A stretch of DNA of 64,000 nt from Spinactinospora alkalitolerans (GCF_013408795.1 NZ_JACCCC010000001.1:1426001-1490000), one strand, 5' to 3'; shown: positions 50,610 through 58,232, counted from the stretch's first letter. Translations and numbers: made by a program. Notes: a model not told the origin generated them from the sequence alone.

Positions 50610-52198
50610 TCTCCAGCCTCGTCTTCCGTGGCCGGCCGCCGGTCCCGTGCGGCGGCGTCGTGTCCGGGATCCAGCCCGGCCCCGGTCATGGCCGACCCGA
50701 GCTGCTCGGGGGTGACCGCCGAGGGGTCGGCCTGGGCGACCAGCCGGCCGCGCAGGATCACGTGCAGGGTGTCGGACATGCCGATCAGCTCGTCGAGGTC
50801 GGCGGAGACCAGCAGCACCGCCAGACCCTGGGCGCGCGCGGCGCGCAGGTGGTCCCAGATCGCGGCCTGGGCGCCGACGTCCACGCCCCGGGTGGGGTGG
50901 GCGGCCACGACGACCTTCGGCTCGCCGCTCATCTCCCGGCCGACGATGAGCTTCTGCTGGTTGCCGCCGCTGAGCGCGTCGGCCAGGACGTCGACGCCGG
51001 GGGTGCGCACGTCGTAGGCGTCCACGATGCGCCGCGTGTCGGCGCGGGCGCCCGAACGGTCGATCCACATGCCCTTGGCGTTGGGGCGCCGCGTCTGGTG
51101 GCCCAGCACCCGGTTCTCCCACAGCGGTGACTCCAGCAGGATGCCGTGCCGGTGCCGGTCCTCGGGGATGTAGCCGATGCCCGCCTCGCGGATCGCGCGC
51201 GTGTGCCGCCCGGTGATGTCGGTGCCGTCGAGGACGATCCGGCCCCGCTCGACCGGGCGCATCCCCATGACGGCCTCGATCAGCTCCGACTGGCCGTTGC
51301 CCTCGACGCCGGCGATGCCCACGATCTCGCCCCGGCGGATGCTCAGGGAGACGTCGTCGACGACCGTGCGGCCGTCGGCCGAGGCGACCCTGAGCCCTTC
51401 GACGCCGAGCACGACCTCGTCGCCGACCGTGGACTCCCGCAGCTCGGGCACCGGCAACTGCCCGCCGACCATCAGGGTGGCCAGCTCCCGCGCGGTGGTC
51501 CCCTCGGGGGCGACCGTGGCGACGGTGGTCCCGCGCCGGATCACGGTGATCGTGTCGGCCACCGAGAGCACCTCGTCGAGCTTGTGCGAGATGAAGATGA
51601 CGGTGAGGCCCTCGCGCTTGAGCTCGCGCAGGTTGTCGAAGAGCTCATCGACCTCCTGCGGCACCAGCACGGCGGTGGGCTCGTCCAGGATGATCGTGCG
51701 CGCGCCCCGGTACAGGACCTTCAGGATCTCCACGCGCTGGCGGTCGCCGACGCCCAGCTCCTCCATGAGCCGGTCCGGTCGCACGCCGAGCCCGTACTGC
51801 TGCGACAGCTCGGTGATCCGGGCCCGCGCCCCGGCCCCGATGCCGTACCGGTCCTCGGCGCCCAGCACCACGTTCTCCAGCACCGTGAGGTTGTCGGCCA
51901 GCATGAAGTGCTGGTGCACCATGCCGATGCCGTTCTTGATCGCGTCGGAGGGGGAGGCCAACTGGACGGTCCTGCCCCCGACCGCGATGCTGCCCTCGTC
52001 CGGCCGGTGCATGCCGTAGAGGGTCTTCATCAGCGTCGACTTGCCGGCGCCGTTCTCGCCGACGATGGCGTGAACCGTGCCCGGTTCGACGGTGATGTCG
52101 ATGTCGTGGTTGGCCACGACCCCGGGAAACCGCTTGGTGATCCCGCGCAGCTCGACGGCGGGAGGTGCCGTCCCGCCGTCGGAATGCGTGCTGCTCAT
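50606..52198 (-). CDS. nupO: Nucleoside ABC transporter ATP-binding protein (NupO type)
   Basis: A 530-residue tandem ATPase. Domain 1 has [23 protein letters not shown], the BMP-family-specific Q-loop IGMVHQHFMLADNLTVLENV, GVGDRQRVEILKVLYR and IILDEPTAVL. Domain 2 has the degenerate Walker [25 protein letters not shown] and VVAAHPTRGVDVGA, the usual form in this family. It energises NupP/NupQ. The ATG at 52198 is preceded by a strong hairpin separating it from the binding-protein gene. Confidence 0.92.
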   Translation of the reverse strand: MSSTHSDGGTAPPAVELRGITKRFPGVVANHDIDITVEPGTVHAIVGENGAGKSTLMKTLYGMHRPDEGSIAVGGRTVQLASPSDAIKNGIGMVHQHFMLADNLTVLENVVLGAEDRYGIGAGARARITELSQQYGLGVRPDRLMEELGVGDRQRVEILKVLYRGARTIILDEPTAVLVPQEVDELFDNLRELKREGLTVIFISHKLDEVLSVADTITVIRRGTTVATVAPEGTTARELATLMVGGQLPVPELRESTVGDEVVLGVEGLRVASADGRTVVDDVSLSIRRGEIVGIAGVEGNGQSELIEAVMGMRPVERGRIVLDGTDITGRHTRAIREAGIGYIPEDRHRHGILLESPLWENRVLGHQTRRPNAKGMWIDRSGARADTRRIVDAYDVRTPGVDVLADALSGGNQQKLIVGREMSGEPKVVVAAHPTRGVDVGAQAAIWDHLRAARAQGLAVLLVSADLDELIGMSDTLHVILRGRLVAQADPSAVTPEQLGSAMTGAGLDPGHDAAARDRRPATEDEAGE

Positions 52199-52262
52199 CC
52201 GGCTCCTCGTTTCGAGGCCGCTCCGCGCCTTGTGGGCGCGGGGACGGCTGTGTCGACGACGA

Positions 52263-52303
52263 GCGGCCGCGGCGCGCAGGATGGTTGCGCGCGCCGCGGC
52301 CGC
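52263..52303 (-). terminator. Strong intercistronic hairpin between the binding protein and the ATPase gene
   Basis: A perfect 15-bp stem, GCGGCCGCGGCGCGC (52263-52277) with GCGCGCCGCGGCCGC (52289-52303), and an 11-nt loop lie 10 bp after the binding-protein stop and 64 bp before nupO. There is no T-run. Such stem-loops behind binding-protein genes typically protect the upstream message or partly terminate, giving more binding protein than membrane components; that role is inferred. Confidence 0.7.
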
Positions 52304-52312
52304 CCCACCGCG

Positions 52313-53377
52313 TCACGGCGTGGTCGGGACCTCGATCTCGCCGTCGATGATCTGCTGCTTCAGCTCGTCGAGCTGATCCTGGACGTCGGCGATCTGCTCC
52401 TCGTTGGAGGTCGTGTAGTCGACGCCGCCGCTGGCCAGGTCGAAGCGCTGGACGCCGGACTGGGCCTCGCCCTCGCTGACGGACCGCACGAACTCCAGCA
52501 CCGCGGTGTCCACGCCCTTGACCGCGGAGGTCAGCACGTAGGGCTTCTGCTCATCGGAGGCGTTCTCGTACTGGTCGCTGTCGACCCCGATGAACAGCTC
52601 ATCCTCCTCGGCCGCGGCGTTGAGGACGCCGTTGCCCGACGCGCCGGCCGCGTGGTAGATGACGTCGGCGCCGGCGTCGTACTGGCCCCTGGCGGTGGCC
52701 TCGCCGCGCGCCGGGTCCTGGAAGCCGTTCATGTCCGGCGGCTGGGTGAGGTAGGCCCGCTCGATCTCGATGTCGGGGTTGACGTGCTCGGCGCCCGTGA
52801 CGTAGCCGGCCTCGAACTTCTGGATCAGCGGCGTCTCCACGCCGCCGATGAACCCGATGTGGTCCTCCTCGGTCTTCAGCGCGGCCGCCGCTCCGGCCAG
52901 GAACGAGGCCTGCTCCTCGGCGAAGACGAGGCTGGTGATGTTGTCGATGCCCTCGATCTCGGAGTCGACGATCGCGAAGTGGACGTCGGGGTGCTCGGGG
53001 GCGACCTTCTTCATCGGCTCGGCGTAGGCGAATCCGACGCCGATGACGACGTTGTAGCCCTCCTCGGCCATGAGGTTGAGCCGGTTCTCCTTGTCGGTGT
53101 CGGATTCGCCCTCCGTCGGTTCGAGGTCCTGGACGTCCTCGATGCCGAGCTCCTCCTGCACCTGCTGCAGGCCGCGGTAGGCGGAGTCGTTGAACGACTT
53201 GTCGCCGCGGCCGCCGATGTCGTAGGCGAGGCCGACGCGGATGTCGGAGGCCTCCTGCGCCCCGTCGCCGCCTTCTCCGCCTTCGCCGCCGGTTCCGCTG
53301 TCACAGGCCGTCATGGCCAGGCTCAGTGCGCCGGCCGCCGCTGCGGCGGCGAGTCTGGCGACAGTCTTGCGCTTCAC
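52313..53377 (-). CDS. nupN: BMP-family nucleoside-binding lipoprotein
   Basis: 354 residues. Lipoprotein signal LAAAAAAGALSLAMTAC with lipobox cysteine at residue 25, then a Gly/Glu linker. The BMP (PnrA/Med) domain begins IRVGLAYDIGGRGDKSFNDSAYRGLQQ and contains NVVIGVGFAYAEPMKKVA, HFAIVDSEIE, VFAEEQASFLAGAAAAL, GFIGGVETPLIQKFEAGYVTGA and DVIYHAAGASGNGVLNAA, matching nucleoside-binding members. It is the first gene of the uptake operon, and with cdd and deoA alongside, nucleosides are the likely ligand. Confidence 0.93.
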   Translation of the reverse strand: MKRKTVARLAAAAAAGALSLAMTACDSGTGGEGGEGGDGAQEASDIRVGLAYDIGGRGDKSFNDSAYRGLQQVQEELGIEDVQDLEPTEGESDTDKENRLNLMAEEGYNVVIGVGFAYAEPMKKVAPEHPDVHFAIVDSEIEGIDNITSLVFAEEQASFLAGAAAALKTEEDHIGFIGGVETPLIQKFEAGYVTGAEHVNPDIEIERAYLTQPPDMNGFQDPARGEATARGQYDAGADVIYHAAGASGNGVLNAAAEEDELFIGVDSDQYENASDEQKPYVLTSAVKGVDTAVLEFVRSVSEGEAQSGVQRFDLASGGVDYTTSNEEQIADVQDQLDELKQQIIDGEIEVPTTP

Positions 53378-53441
53378 GCTTCCTCCCCTTCAGCCCCCTC
53401 GGCGGCCCGCGATGCGCGAACCGGCCGGGTTATTCAGCCGG

Positions 53442-53470
53442 ACAATATCCGTTCGCGAAAACGTCACCAA
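53442..53470 (-). promoter_or_regulatory. Promoter candidate for the nucleoside uptake operon
   Basis: Reading on the minus strand: -35 TTGGTG (53465-53470), 17-bp spacer, -10 TATTGT (53442-53447), 65 bp upstream of the binding-protein start. It lies in an AT-richer part of the 223-bp gap 53378-53600. The rest of the gap shows no gene. No regulator gene for this operon is in the window. Confidence 0.5.
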
Positions 53471-53600
53471 TCGCCGCACAAAGGTTGTTATGAAGGCGAG
53501 AGCGGAGCGAAACGGACGTTACCAACCGTGTGGCGCCGGTTTCCGATCCCCGCCTTCGGAGCAGGTGACGGAGGCGGTGCGCAACGGCGGTCTCTGCCGA

Positions 53601-54362
53601 TCAGGACGGCCGGGAGACGGCGTGCTCGCGCGCCAGGAACGCGTCGGCGCTCCGCTTGAACGCCTGGGCGGAGACGGCGTTGCGGTGGTCGCGCCGTGGC
53701 ACGCGCAGCAGCTCGGCCCCCGGGACCGCGGCGGCCAGCGACTCCACGTCGGAGGCGAGCTCGTCGCGCTCGCCGGCCACGAACAGCAGGGGAACGCCGG
53801 GCGGGGCCGGCTCCGGATCGAACGGCGCGGCCGCCTGGCCCCGCGCGCAGGCGGCCAGCGCGGCGGCGTCGTTGCCCGGCATCGCCGCGACCGCGCCGAA
53901 CAGCGCGCCGAAGGGGCTGTCGTCGCCGGTCCCCAGCCGGTCCAGGTCGGTGCCGGCGAACGCGTTCACCGGTCCGAATCCGCCCAGCACCGCGCGCCGC
54001 ACCCGGCCGGGGCGGGTGAGCGCGAGCTGCCAGACCAGCCGCGACCCCATGGAGTAGCCGACGGCGTCGGCCCGCTCGATGCCGAGCGCGTCCAGCAGGT
54101 CGGCGAGGCGGCCGGCCAGCGCGTCCGGGGCGTAGCAGCGCGGGTCGTGCGGTTTCGCGCTGCCCCCGTGCCCGGGCAGGTCGACGCCGACCACCCGGTG
54201 GCCCGCGCCCTCCAGGGCGCCGGTCCAGCCGGTGCGCACCCAGTTGGCCTCGAAGTTCGAGCCGAACCCGTGCACCAGCAGAACGGGCGGCCGGTCGGCG
54301 TCGGGCTCGCCGAGGACCGCGTAGCGCAGCGGCACCTCGCCCTGCAGAATCTCGTACATCAT
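53601..54362 (-). CDS. Alpha/beta hydrolase (C-terminal half of a split AcoC-like E2)
   Basis: 253 residues. Canonical alpha/beta hydrolase: PPVLLVHGFGSNFEANW (oxyanion HG), VVGVDLPGHGGSAKP, nucleophile elbow VGYSMGSRLVWQLAL (S104), acid loop LFVAGERDELA and the histidine in VPRRDHRNAV. It starts 8 nt after the stop of the lipoyl protein, in another frame. Acetoin dehydrogenase E2 proteins of the AcoC type are about 370 residues with an N-terminal lipoyl domain fused to such a hydrolase; 106 plus 253 residues reproduces that architecture in two genes. ATGs at 54362 and 54359 are equivalent. Confidence 0.85.
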   Translation of the reverse strand: MMYEILQGEVPLRYAVLGEPDADRPPVLLVHGFGSNFEANWVRTGWTGALEGAGHRVVGVDLPGHGGSAKPHDPRCYAPDALAGRLADLLDALGIERADAVGYSMGSRLVWQLALTRPGRVRRAVLGGFGPVNAFAGTDLDRLGTGDDSPFGALFGAVAAMPGNDAAALAACARGQAAAPFDPEPAPPGVPLLFVAGERDELASDVESLAAAVPGAELLRVPRRDHRNAVSAQAFKRSADAFLAREHAVSRPS

Positions 54363-54370
54363 CGCCCGGC

Positions 54371-54691
54371 TCACTCCTGCGGGGGCTTCAGCCGGACCCT
54401 GCGGGTGGGCCTGTCCTCGGCGGGGACCGTTCCCACGATCCCGGCCGCGTCGGCCACCTCGAAGGTCACCAGGGCCTCGCCCACTTCGAGCACCTGGCCC
54501 TCCTCCGCGTGCAGCCGCACGACGGTCCCGGTGTGCGGCGAGGGGATCTCGACGGCGGACTTGGTGGTCTCCAGCTCCACCAGCGGCTGGTTGCGCTCGA
54601 CGCGGGAGCCGGGCTCCACCAGCCACTCCAGGACGGTGGCCTCGACCAGTCCCTCACCGAGGTCGGGCAGCGTGAACGTCTGTTCGGTCAT
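54371..54691 (-). CDS. Stand-alone lipoyl-domain protein
   Basis: 106 residues. Residues 3-78 are a complete lipoyl domain: FTLPDLGEGLVEATVLEWLVEPGSRVERNQPLVELETTKSAVEIPSPHTGTV, with the lipoylated lysine at K44 in ETTKSAVE. It ends with a charged tail (PAEDRPTRRVRLKPPQE). There is no E1/E3-binding domain and no 2-oxoacid acyltransferase domain, so it cannot be a classical E2 core. It lies between the E1 genes and an alpha/beta hydrolase, with gaps of 7 and 8 nt. It probably carries the acyl group from E1. Confidence 0.88.
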   Translation of the reverse strand: MTEQTFTLPDLGEGLVEATVLEWLVEPGSRVERNQPLVELETTKSAVEIPSPHTGTVVRLHAEEGQVLEVGEALVTFEVADAAGIVGTVPAEDRPTRRVRLKPPQE

Positions 54692-54698
54692 CGTCGTC

Positions 54699-55715
54699 TC
54701 AGAACTCCAGGGTCCGTTGGACCGCCATCAGGATGCGGTCGATCGTCGGCAGGTACTGCGGTTCCAGGGGGCCCGCGGGGTAGGGCACGTCGAAGCCGGT
54801 GACGCGCTGCACCGGCGCGGCCAGGTCGCGGAACGCGTGCTCCTGGATGAGGGAGGAGACCTCGGCGCCCAGGCCGGCGGTGAGGGGCGCCTCGTGCACC
54901 ACCACGGCGCGCCGGGTGCGCGCCACCGACTCGGCCAGCCCGTCGGCGTCGATCGGCTTGAGCCAGCGCAGGTCCAGCACCTCCAGGTCGACGCCGTCCT
55001 CGGCGGCCAGCTCCGCCACCTGCAGGCAGCGGTGCACCATCGCGCCCCACGCGACGAGCGTGGCATGGCGCCCCGGCCGCACGACGCGGCTCACGCCGAT
55101 CGGGTCGGTGGACTCGGTGAGCTCGACCGGCCGGCGCTCCCAGTAGCGGGCCTTGGGCTCCATGTAGACCACCGGGTCGTCGGCGCGCACCGACTGCACC
55201 AGCAGCCGGTAGGCGTCGGCCGGGTTCGACGGCGCGGCCACCTTCAACCCCGGCACGTGCGCGAACAGCGACTCCAGGCTCTCGCCGTGGTGCTCGGGGG
55301 CCTGGATGCCGCCGAAGCTGGGCAGCCGCAGCGTGATCGGCATGGGCGCGGCGCCGCGGGTGCGGTAGTGCATCCGCGCCATCTGGTTGACGATCTGGTC
55401 GACGGCCGGATAGGCGAACCCGTCGAACTGCAGCTCGGGGATCGGCCGCCAGCCGTTCATCGCCAGGCCCACGGCCAGCCCGATGATCCCCGACTCGGCG
55501 AGCGGGGTGTCGAAGACCCGCTTCTCGCCGAACCTGCGCTGCAGGCCGTCGGTGACCCGGAAGACCCCGCCCAGCCGGCCCACGTCCTCGCCGAACACCA
55601 GCGTGCTCCGGTCCTCCTCCAGCACCCGCTCCAGCGCGCGGTTGATGGCCTGCTGCATCGACAGCTCGGCCGTTGGGGAGCCGGTGTGCTCTCCGGCGGT
55701 CGCAAGCTCGGTCAT
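54699..55715 (-). CDS. 2-oxoacid (branched-chain/acetoin) dehydrogenase E1 beta subunit
   Basis: 338 residues of the transketolase-like PYR/C-terminal type. Landmarks: LSMQQAINRALERVLEEDRSTLVFGEDVGRLGGVFRVTDGLQ (E of the ThDP site), RVFDTPLAESGIIGLAVGLAMNG, PELQFDGFAYPAVDQIVNQMARMHYRT, LPSFGGIQAPEHHGESLES and VLDLRWLKPID. These fit the E1 beta subunits of branched-chain 2-oxoacid or acetoin dehydrogenases. It overlaps the alpha gene by 4 bp (ATGA). Confidence 0.93.
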   Translation of the reverse strand: MTELATAGEHTGSPTAELSMQQAINRALERVLEEDRSTLVFGEDVGRLGGVFRVTDGLQRRFGEKRVFDTPLAESGIIGLAVGLAMNGWRPIPELQFDGFAYPAVDQIVNQMARMHYRTRGAAPMPITLRLPSFGGIQAPEHHGESLESLFAHVPGLKVAAPSNPADAYRLLVQSVRADDPVVYMEPKARYWERRPVELTESTDPIGVSRVVRPGRHATLVAWGAMVHRCLQVAELAAEDGVDLEVLDLRWLKPIDADGLAESVARTRRAVVVHEAPLTAGLGAEVSSLIQEHAFRDLAAPVQRVTGFDVPYPAGPLEPQYLPTIDRILMAVQRTLEF

Positions 55716-56758
55716 GAGAGCTCGGCCTCCTCGTGCCAGGCGCGCTGCTGCCGGCGCAGCGCCTCGGTGGGTTCGCGGTAGACGCGGGTGAACATCTCGG
55801 CGCCGTCCGGGGCCGGCGCGGCGCTGACGCCGTCGCGGATCCGGGCCGCGCGCTCGCGCGCCAGCGCGTCGGTCTCGTCGAAGAACGCGGAGTCGGCGTG
55901 CCCCGCCTCCTCCAGCGCGGCGCGCAGCCGGGCGATCGGGTCGCGCCCGCGCCAGTACCGCTCCTCCTCGGGACCGCGGTAGCGCCCCGGGTCGTCGGAG
56001 GTGGAGTGCGGGCCGATCCGGTAGGTGAGGGCCTCGATCAGCGACGGCCCGCCGCCGGAGCGGGCCCGCTCCAGGGCGCCGGAGACGGCGCGGTGCACCG
56101 CGACGGCGTCGTTGCCGTCGACGGTCGCGCCGGGCATCCCGTAGCCCGTGGCCCGCGCGGCGATGGAACCGCCGGCGACCTGGGCCTCGTTGGGCACCGA
56201 GAGGGCCCACTGGTTGTTCTGGCAGAAGAAGACGACGGGCGCGCCGAAGACGCCGGCGAAGTTCATCGCCTCGTGGATGTCGCCCTCCGAGCTCGCGCCG
56301 TCGCCGAAGTAGGCGATGGCGCAGCCGCGGCCGCCGCGCAGCCGCTCGCCCAGCGCCCAGCCGACCGCGTGCGGGACGGGGCCGCCGACGACGGCGTTGA
56401 CCGGGCCGAAGCGCGACGCCATCGGGTCGTAGAGCCCGCCGTGCCACAGCGCCCGGTGGCTCGCCATGTAGCCCACCATGTCGACGCCCATCGTCAGGGC
56501 GACGGCCATCTCGCGGTAGGTCGGGAACGCGAAGTCCAGCTCGCGGTCCAGCGCGGCGGCGCTGCCGACCTGGGCCGCCTCCTGCCCGTGCAGCGAGACG
56601 TAGGCGGGGAAGACGCCCTGGCGCTGCAGTGCGACGGCCTCACCGTCCAGGGCGCGGGCGACGGCCATGTCGCGGTAGAGGCCGCGCAGCCGCTCCGGTG
56701 GCGCGCCGCCCAGGTCGACGGCCGCGCCGTCGGCGGCCGCCGGCTCGTGCGTGGGCAT
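55712..56758 (-). CDS. 2-oxoacid (branched-chain/acetoin) dehydrogenase E1 alpha subunit
   Basis: 348 residues. The ThDP-binding motif is GDGASSEGDIHEAMNFAGVFGAPVVFFCQNNQWALS. Upstream are LYRDMAVARALDGEAVALQRQGVFPAYVSLHGQEAAQVGSAAAL and DFAFPTYREMAVAL, typical of BkdA/PdhA-like subunits; the phosphorylation-loop equivalent is RIGPHSTSDDPGRYR. The GTPase-free N-terminus starts at the ATG at 56758 with GGAG 9-10 nt upstream. As the first gene of the four-gene unit it is preceded by Lrp-like sites. Substrate (branched-chain 2-oxoacid, acetoin or pyruvate) is undecided. Confidence 0.93.
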   Translation of the reverse strand: MPTHEPAAADGAAVDLGGAPPERLRGLYRDMAVARALDGEAVALQRQGVFPAYVSLHGQEAAQVGSAAALDRELDFAFPTYREMAVALTMGVDMVGYMASHRALWHGGLYDPMASRFGPVNAVVGGPVPHAVGWALGERLRGGRGCAIAYFGDGASSEGDIHEAMNFAGVFGAPVVFFCQNNQWALSVPNEAQVAGGSIAARATGYGMPGATVDGNDAVAVHRAVSGALERARSGGGPSLIEALTYRIGPHSTSDDPGRYRGPEEERYWRGRDPIARLRAALEEAGHADSAFFDETDALARERAARIRDGVSAAPAPDGAEMFTRVYREPTEALRRQQRAWHEEAELS

Positions 56759-56817
56759 GTCGGGGAGCTCCCTCCGGCCGGTGATACGGATGCGAAGTCC
56801 GTGGCTGTATGGCACCG

Positions 56818-56858
56818 ATTGTGCGCAATGGATCGACAGTTGCGCCAGATATCGGCAA
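56818..56858. promoter_or_regulatory. Lrp-type inverted repeats upstream of the E1 alpha gene
   Basis: Two dyads, ATTGTGCGCAAT (56818-56829) and TTGCGCC-N6-CGGCAA-like TTG...CAA at 56840-56858, lie 60-100 bp upstream of E1 alpha. Lrp/AsnC proteins favour such TTG/CAA-bounded dyads, and an Lrp-family gene is 0.8 kb away. The rest of 56759-56960 holds no gene. Confidence 0.4.
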
Positions 56859-56960
56859 GAAGTCGAAACAAACGCGTCAGGTCAGTGCGCTCAGGTCCGC
56901 AAACGTCTAATCTGGCGTCGGACGAGTCGAGGCGAACGAAACACCGTGCCGAACCGGGCG

Positions 56961-57320
56961 CTACAGGTCGGCCAGGGGGTCCGGCGGCAGGGCGTCGCGG
57001 CCGGCCAGTTCGGCGTCGGCGGCGTTGATGACCGGGACGTACTCTTCGTGCACCTCGAACTCCCTGCCGCCCAGTTCGAACGTCGGGACGAGGTGGGTGT
57101 CGACCGGCCCGATGCGGACGCCGCGCTCGAACACCTGCCAGACGTTCCGGGGCCGCGTGCGGCTGAACATCCGGTTGGCGACCACGGTGACGGTGGACTC
57201 CGTCACCACGACGAGGAAGAAGCTCGTCTCGTGCCAGGAGGCTGGGAAGATGTAGCGGATCTCGGCCCCGGCGGGCAGCAGGGCGCGGACCCTGTCTCGG
57301 ACGGTGGAGGAAACCGGCAC
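56961..57320 (-). CDS. Small conserved-looking protein of unknown function
   Basis: 119 residues, not assigned to a named family. The N-terminal RDRVRALLPAGAEIRYIFPASWHETSFFLVVVTESTVTVVANRMFSRTRP has the beta-rich layout of bacterial PH-like domains, which often start with a 'pump-up' turn before paired strands; the C-terminus is acidic (EVHEEYVPVINAADAELAG). No signal or membrane segment. The GTG at 57320 has GGAGG 8 nt upstream. It lies between the dehydrogenase operon and the Lrp gene, divergent from Lrp. Confidence 0.7.
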   Translation of the reverse strand: MPVSSTVRDRVRALLPAGAEIRYIFPASWHETSFFLVVVTESTVTVVANRMFSRTRPRNVWQVFERGVRIGPVDTHLVPTFELGGREFEVHEEYVPVINAADAELAGRDALPPDPLADL

Positions 57321-57523
57321 GGTGGACGCCTCCGTTCTGCGGTCCGGTGCTTCGCTGCGGTCGAAGACCCGGCGGTGAATCGTGATGTTACTTCCCGAAA
57401 GGTCAGTGAAGAACTCCGTTGTGTCTCGATAATTGGTAATGCAATGGACGGACCTGCCCTTTTCCTGGTAGTTCGTTCGTTGATGTCTAGTGATGTTTGA
57501 CGGTCGGGTTCGTCCAGGGGGTT

Positions 57524-57612
57524 GGCTGCCGCAGTGCGCGTAGTGTCGGCGGCACGGCAGGCCCGAGTCCCGGAAGCTCCGTCCCGACCCGCGAACGCAG
57601 CAGTCAAAGCCC
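57524..57612. repeat. Second dispersed repeat family, copy 3
   Basis: About 89 bp upstream of the Lrp gene with the same block order and orientation as copy 1: GGCTGCCGCAGTGCGCG, GTCGGCGGCACGGCAGGCCC, GAGTCCCGGAA, CCCGACCCGCGAACG and CAGTCAAAGCCCG. It ends 22 bp before the Lrp start codon, so the Lrp ribosome site is just outside. The rest of 57321-57634 is AT-richer (CTCGATAATTGGTAATGC) without a gene and probably holds the divergent promoters. Confidence 0.75.
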
Positions 57613-57634
57613 GATAGACGCTTGGAGCAGGCGC

Positions 57635-58120
57635 ATGGCCAACGGTGGGCAGCGGCGGGGCGGACGGCTCCCCGACTCCACGGACCACACGATCATCGGC
57701 GCGCTCGCCGACGACGCCAGAACCGGGATCACTGAGATCGCGTCGGTGGCGAACGTCTCCCGCGCCACCGCCTACAACCGCATCAAACGCCTCACCGACG
57801 ACGGCGTGATCCGCGGCTACTCCGTCGTCACCGACCACGGCAAGATGGGGATGGGCGTCACGGCCCTGGTGCTGATCTCGGGCAGCCAGCCCGACTGGCG
57901 GGCCAACCGCGAGATCATCTCGGCCTACCCCGAGGTCGAGTACGCCTGGTACGTCGTCGGCTCGGCCGACATCGTGCTGCTGGTCCGCGTCGCCGACACC
58001 CACCAGTTGCGCGACCTCATCCTCACCCGGCTGCAGGCGCTGCCCGGCGTGACCGCCACCCAGACCCTCACCGTCATCGACGAGGTGGTGCACCGCCCCG
58101 TCGTGCGCCCGCCGGACTGA
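57635..58120 (+). CDS. Lrp/AsnC-family transcriptional regulator
   Basis: 162 residues. The AsnC-type helix-turn-helix is STDHTIIGALADDARTGITEIASVANVSRATAYNRIKRLTDDGVIRGYSVVTD (about 14-66). The RAM ligand domain follows (GVTALVLISG, EVEYAWYVVGSADIVLLVRVADTHQLRDLILTRLQALPGVTATQTLTVI). The ATG at 57635 follows TTGGAGCAGGCGC. BkdR-type Lrp proteins activate branched-chain 2-oxoacid dehydrogenase genes; the E1 operon 0.9 kb away and the dyads in front of it make that a reasonable, unproven role. Confidence 0.9.
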   Translation: MANGGQRRGGRLPDSTDHTIIGALADDARTGITEIASVANVSRATAYNRIKRLTDDGVIRGYSVVTDHGKMGMGVTALVLISGSQPDWRANREIISAYPEVEYAWYVVGSADIVLLVRVADTHQLRDLILTRLQALPGVTATQTLTVIDEVVHRPVVRPPD

Positions 58121-58180
58121 CGCCGGACCGGACGCGCCCCCGCCCCCGCGCACCGGCGGAAGCGGGGCGACGCGGAGGAG

Positions 58181-58202
58181 AAACAATCACGCGTGCTTGT
58201 TT
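58181..58202. promoter_or_regulatory. 22-bp near-perfect palindrome upstream of the acyl-CoA operon (TetR-type operator candidate)
   Basis: AAACAATCACG (58181-58191) and CGTGCTTGTTT (58192-58202) form a dyad with a single mismatched pair, 30 bp upstream of the first gene. The layout (AACAA...CACGCGTG...TTGTT) resembles operators of TetR-family regulators of acyl-CoA catabolism. No such regulator is encoded in the window; it may lie beyond 64000 downstream of the operon. Confidence 0.65.
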
Positions 58203-58232
58203 TTTGCCCGCGGCCCTGACACGCTCTCCTGC

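Noticed and set aside
50606-52198. Possible inactivation of the second ATPase domain in NupO (no DE in VVAAHPTRGVD, altered Walker A)
   Set aside because: This degenerate second domain is normal for BMP-linked and other tandem CUT2-type ATPases.
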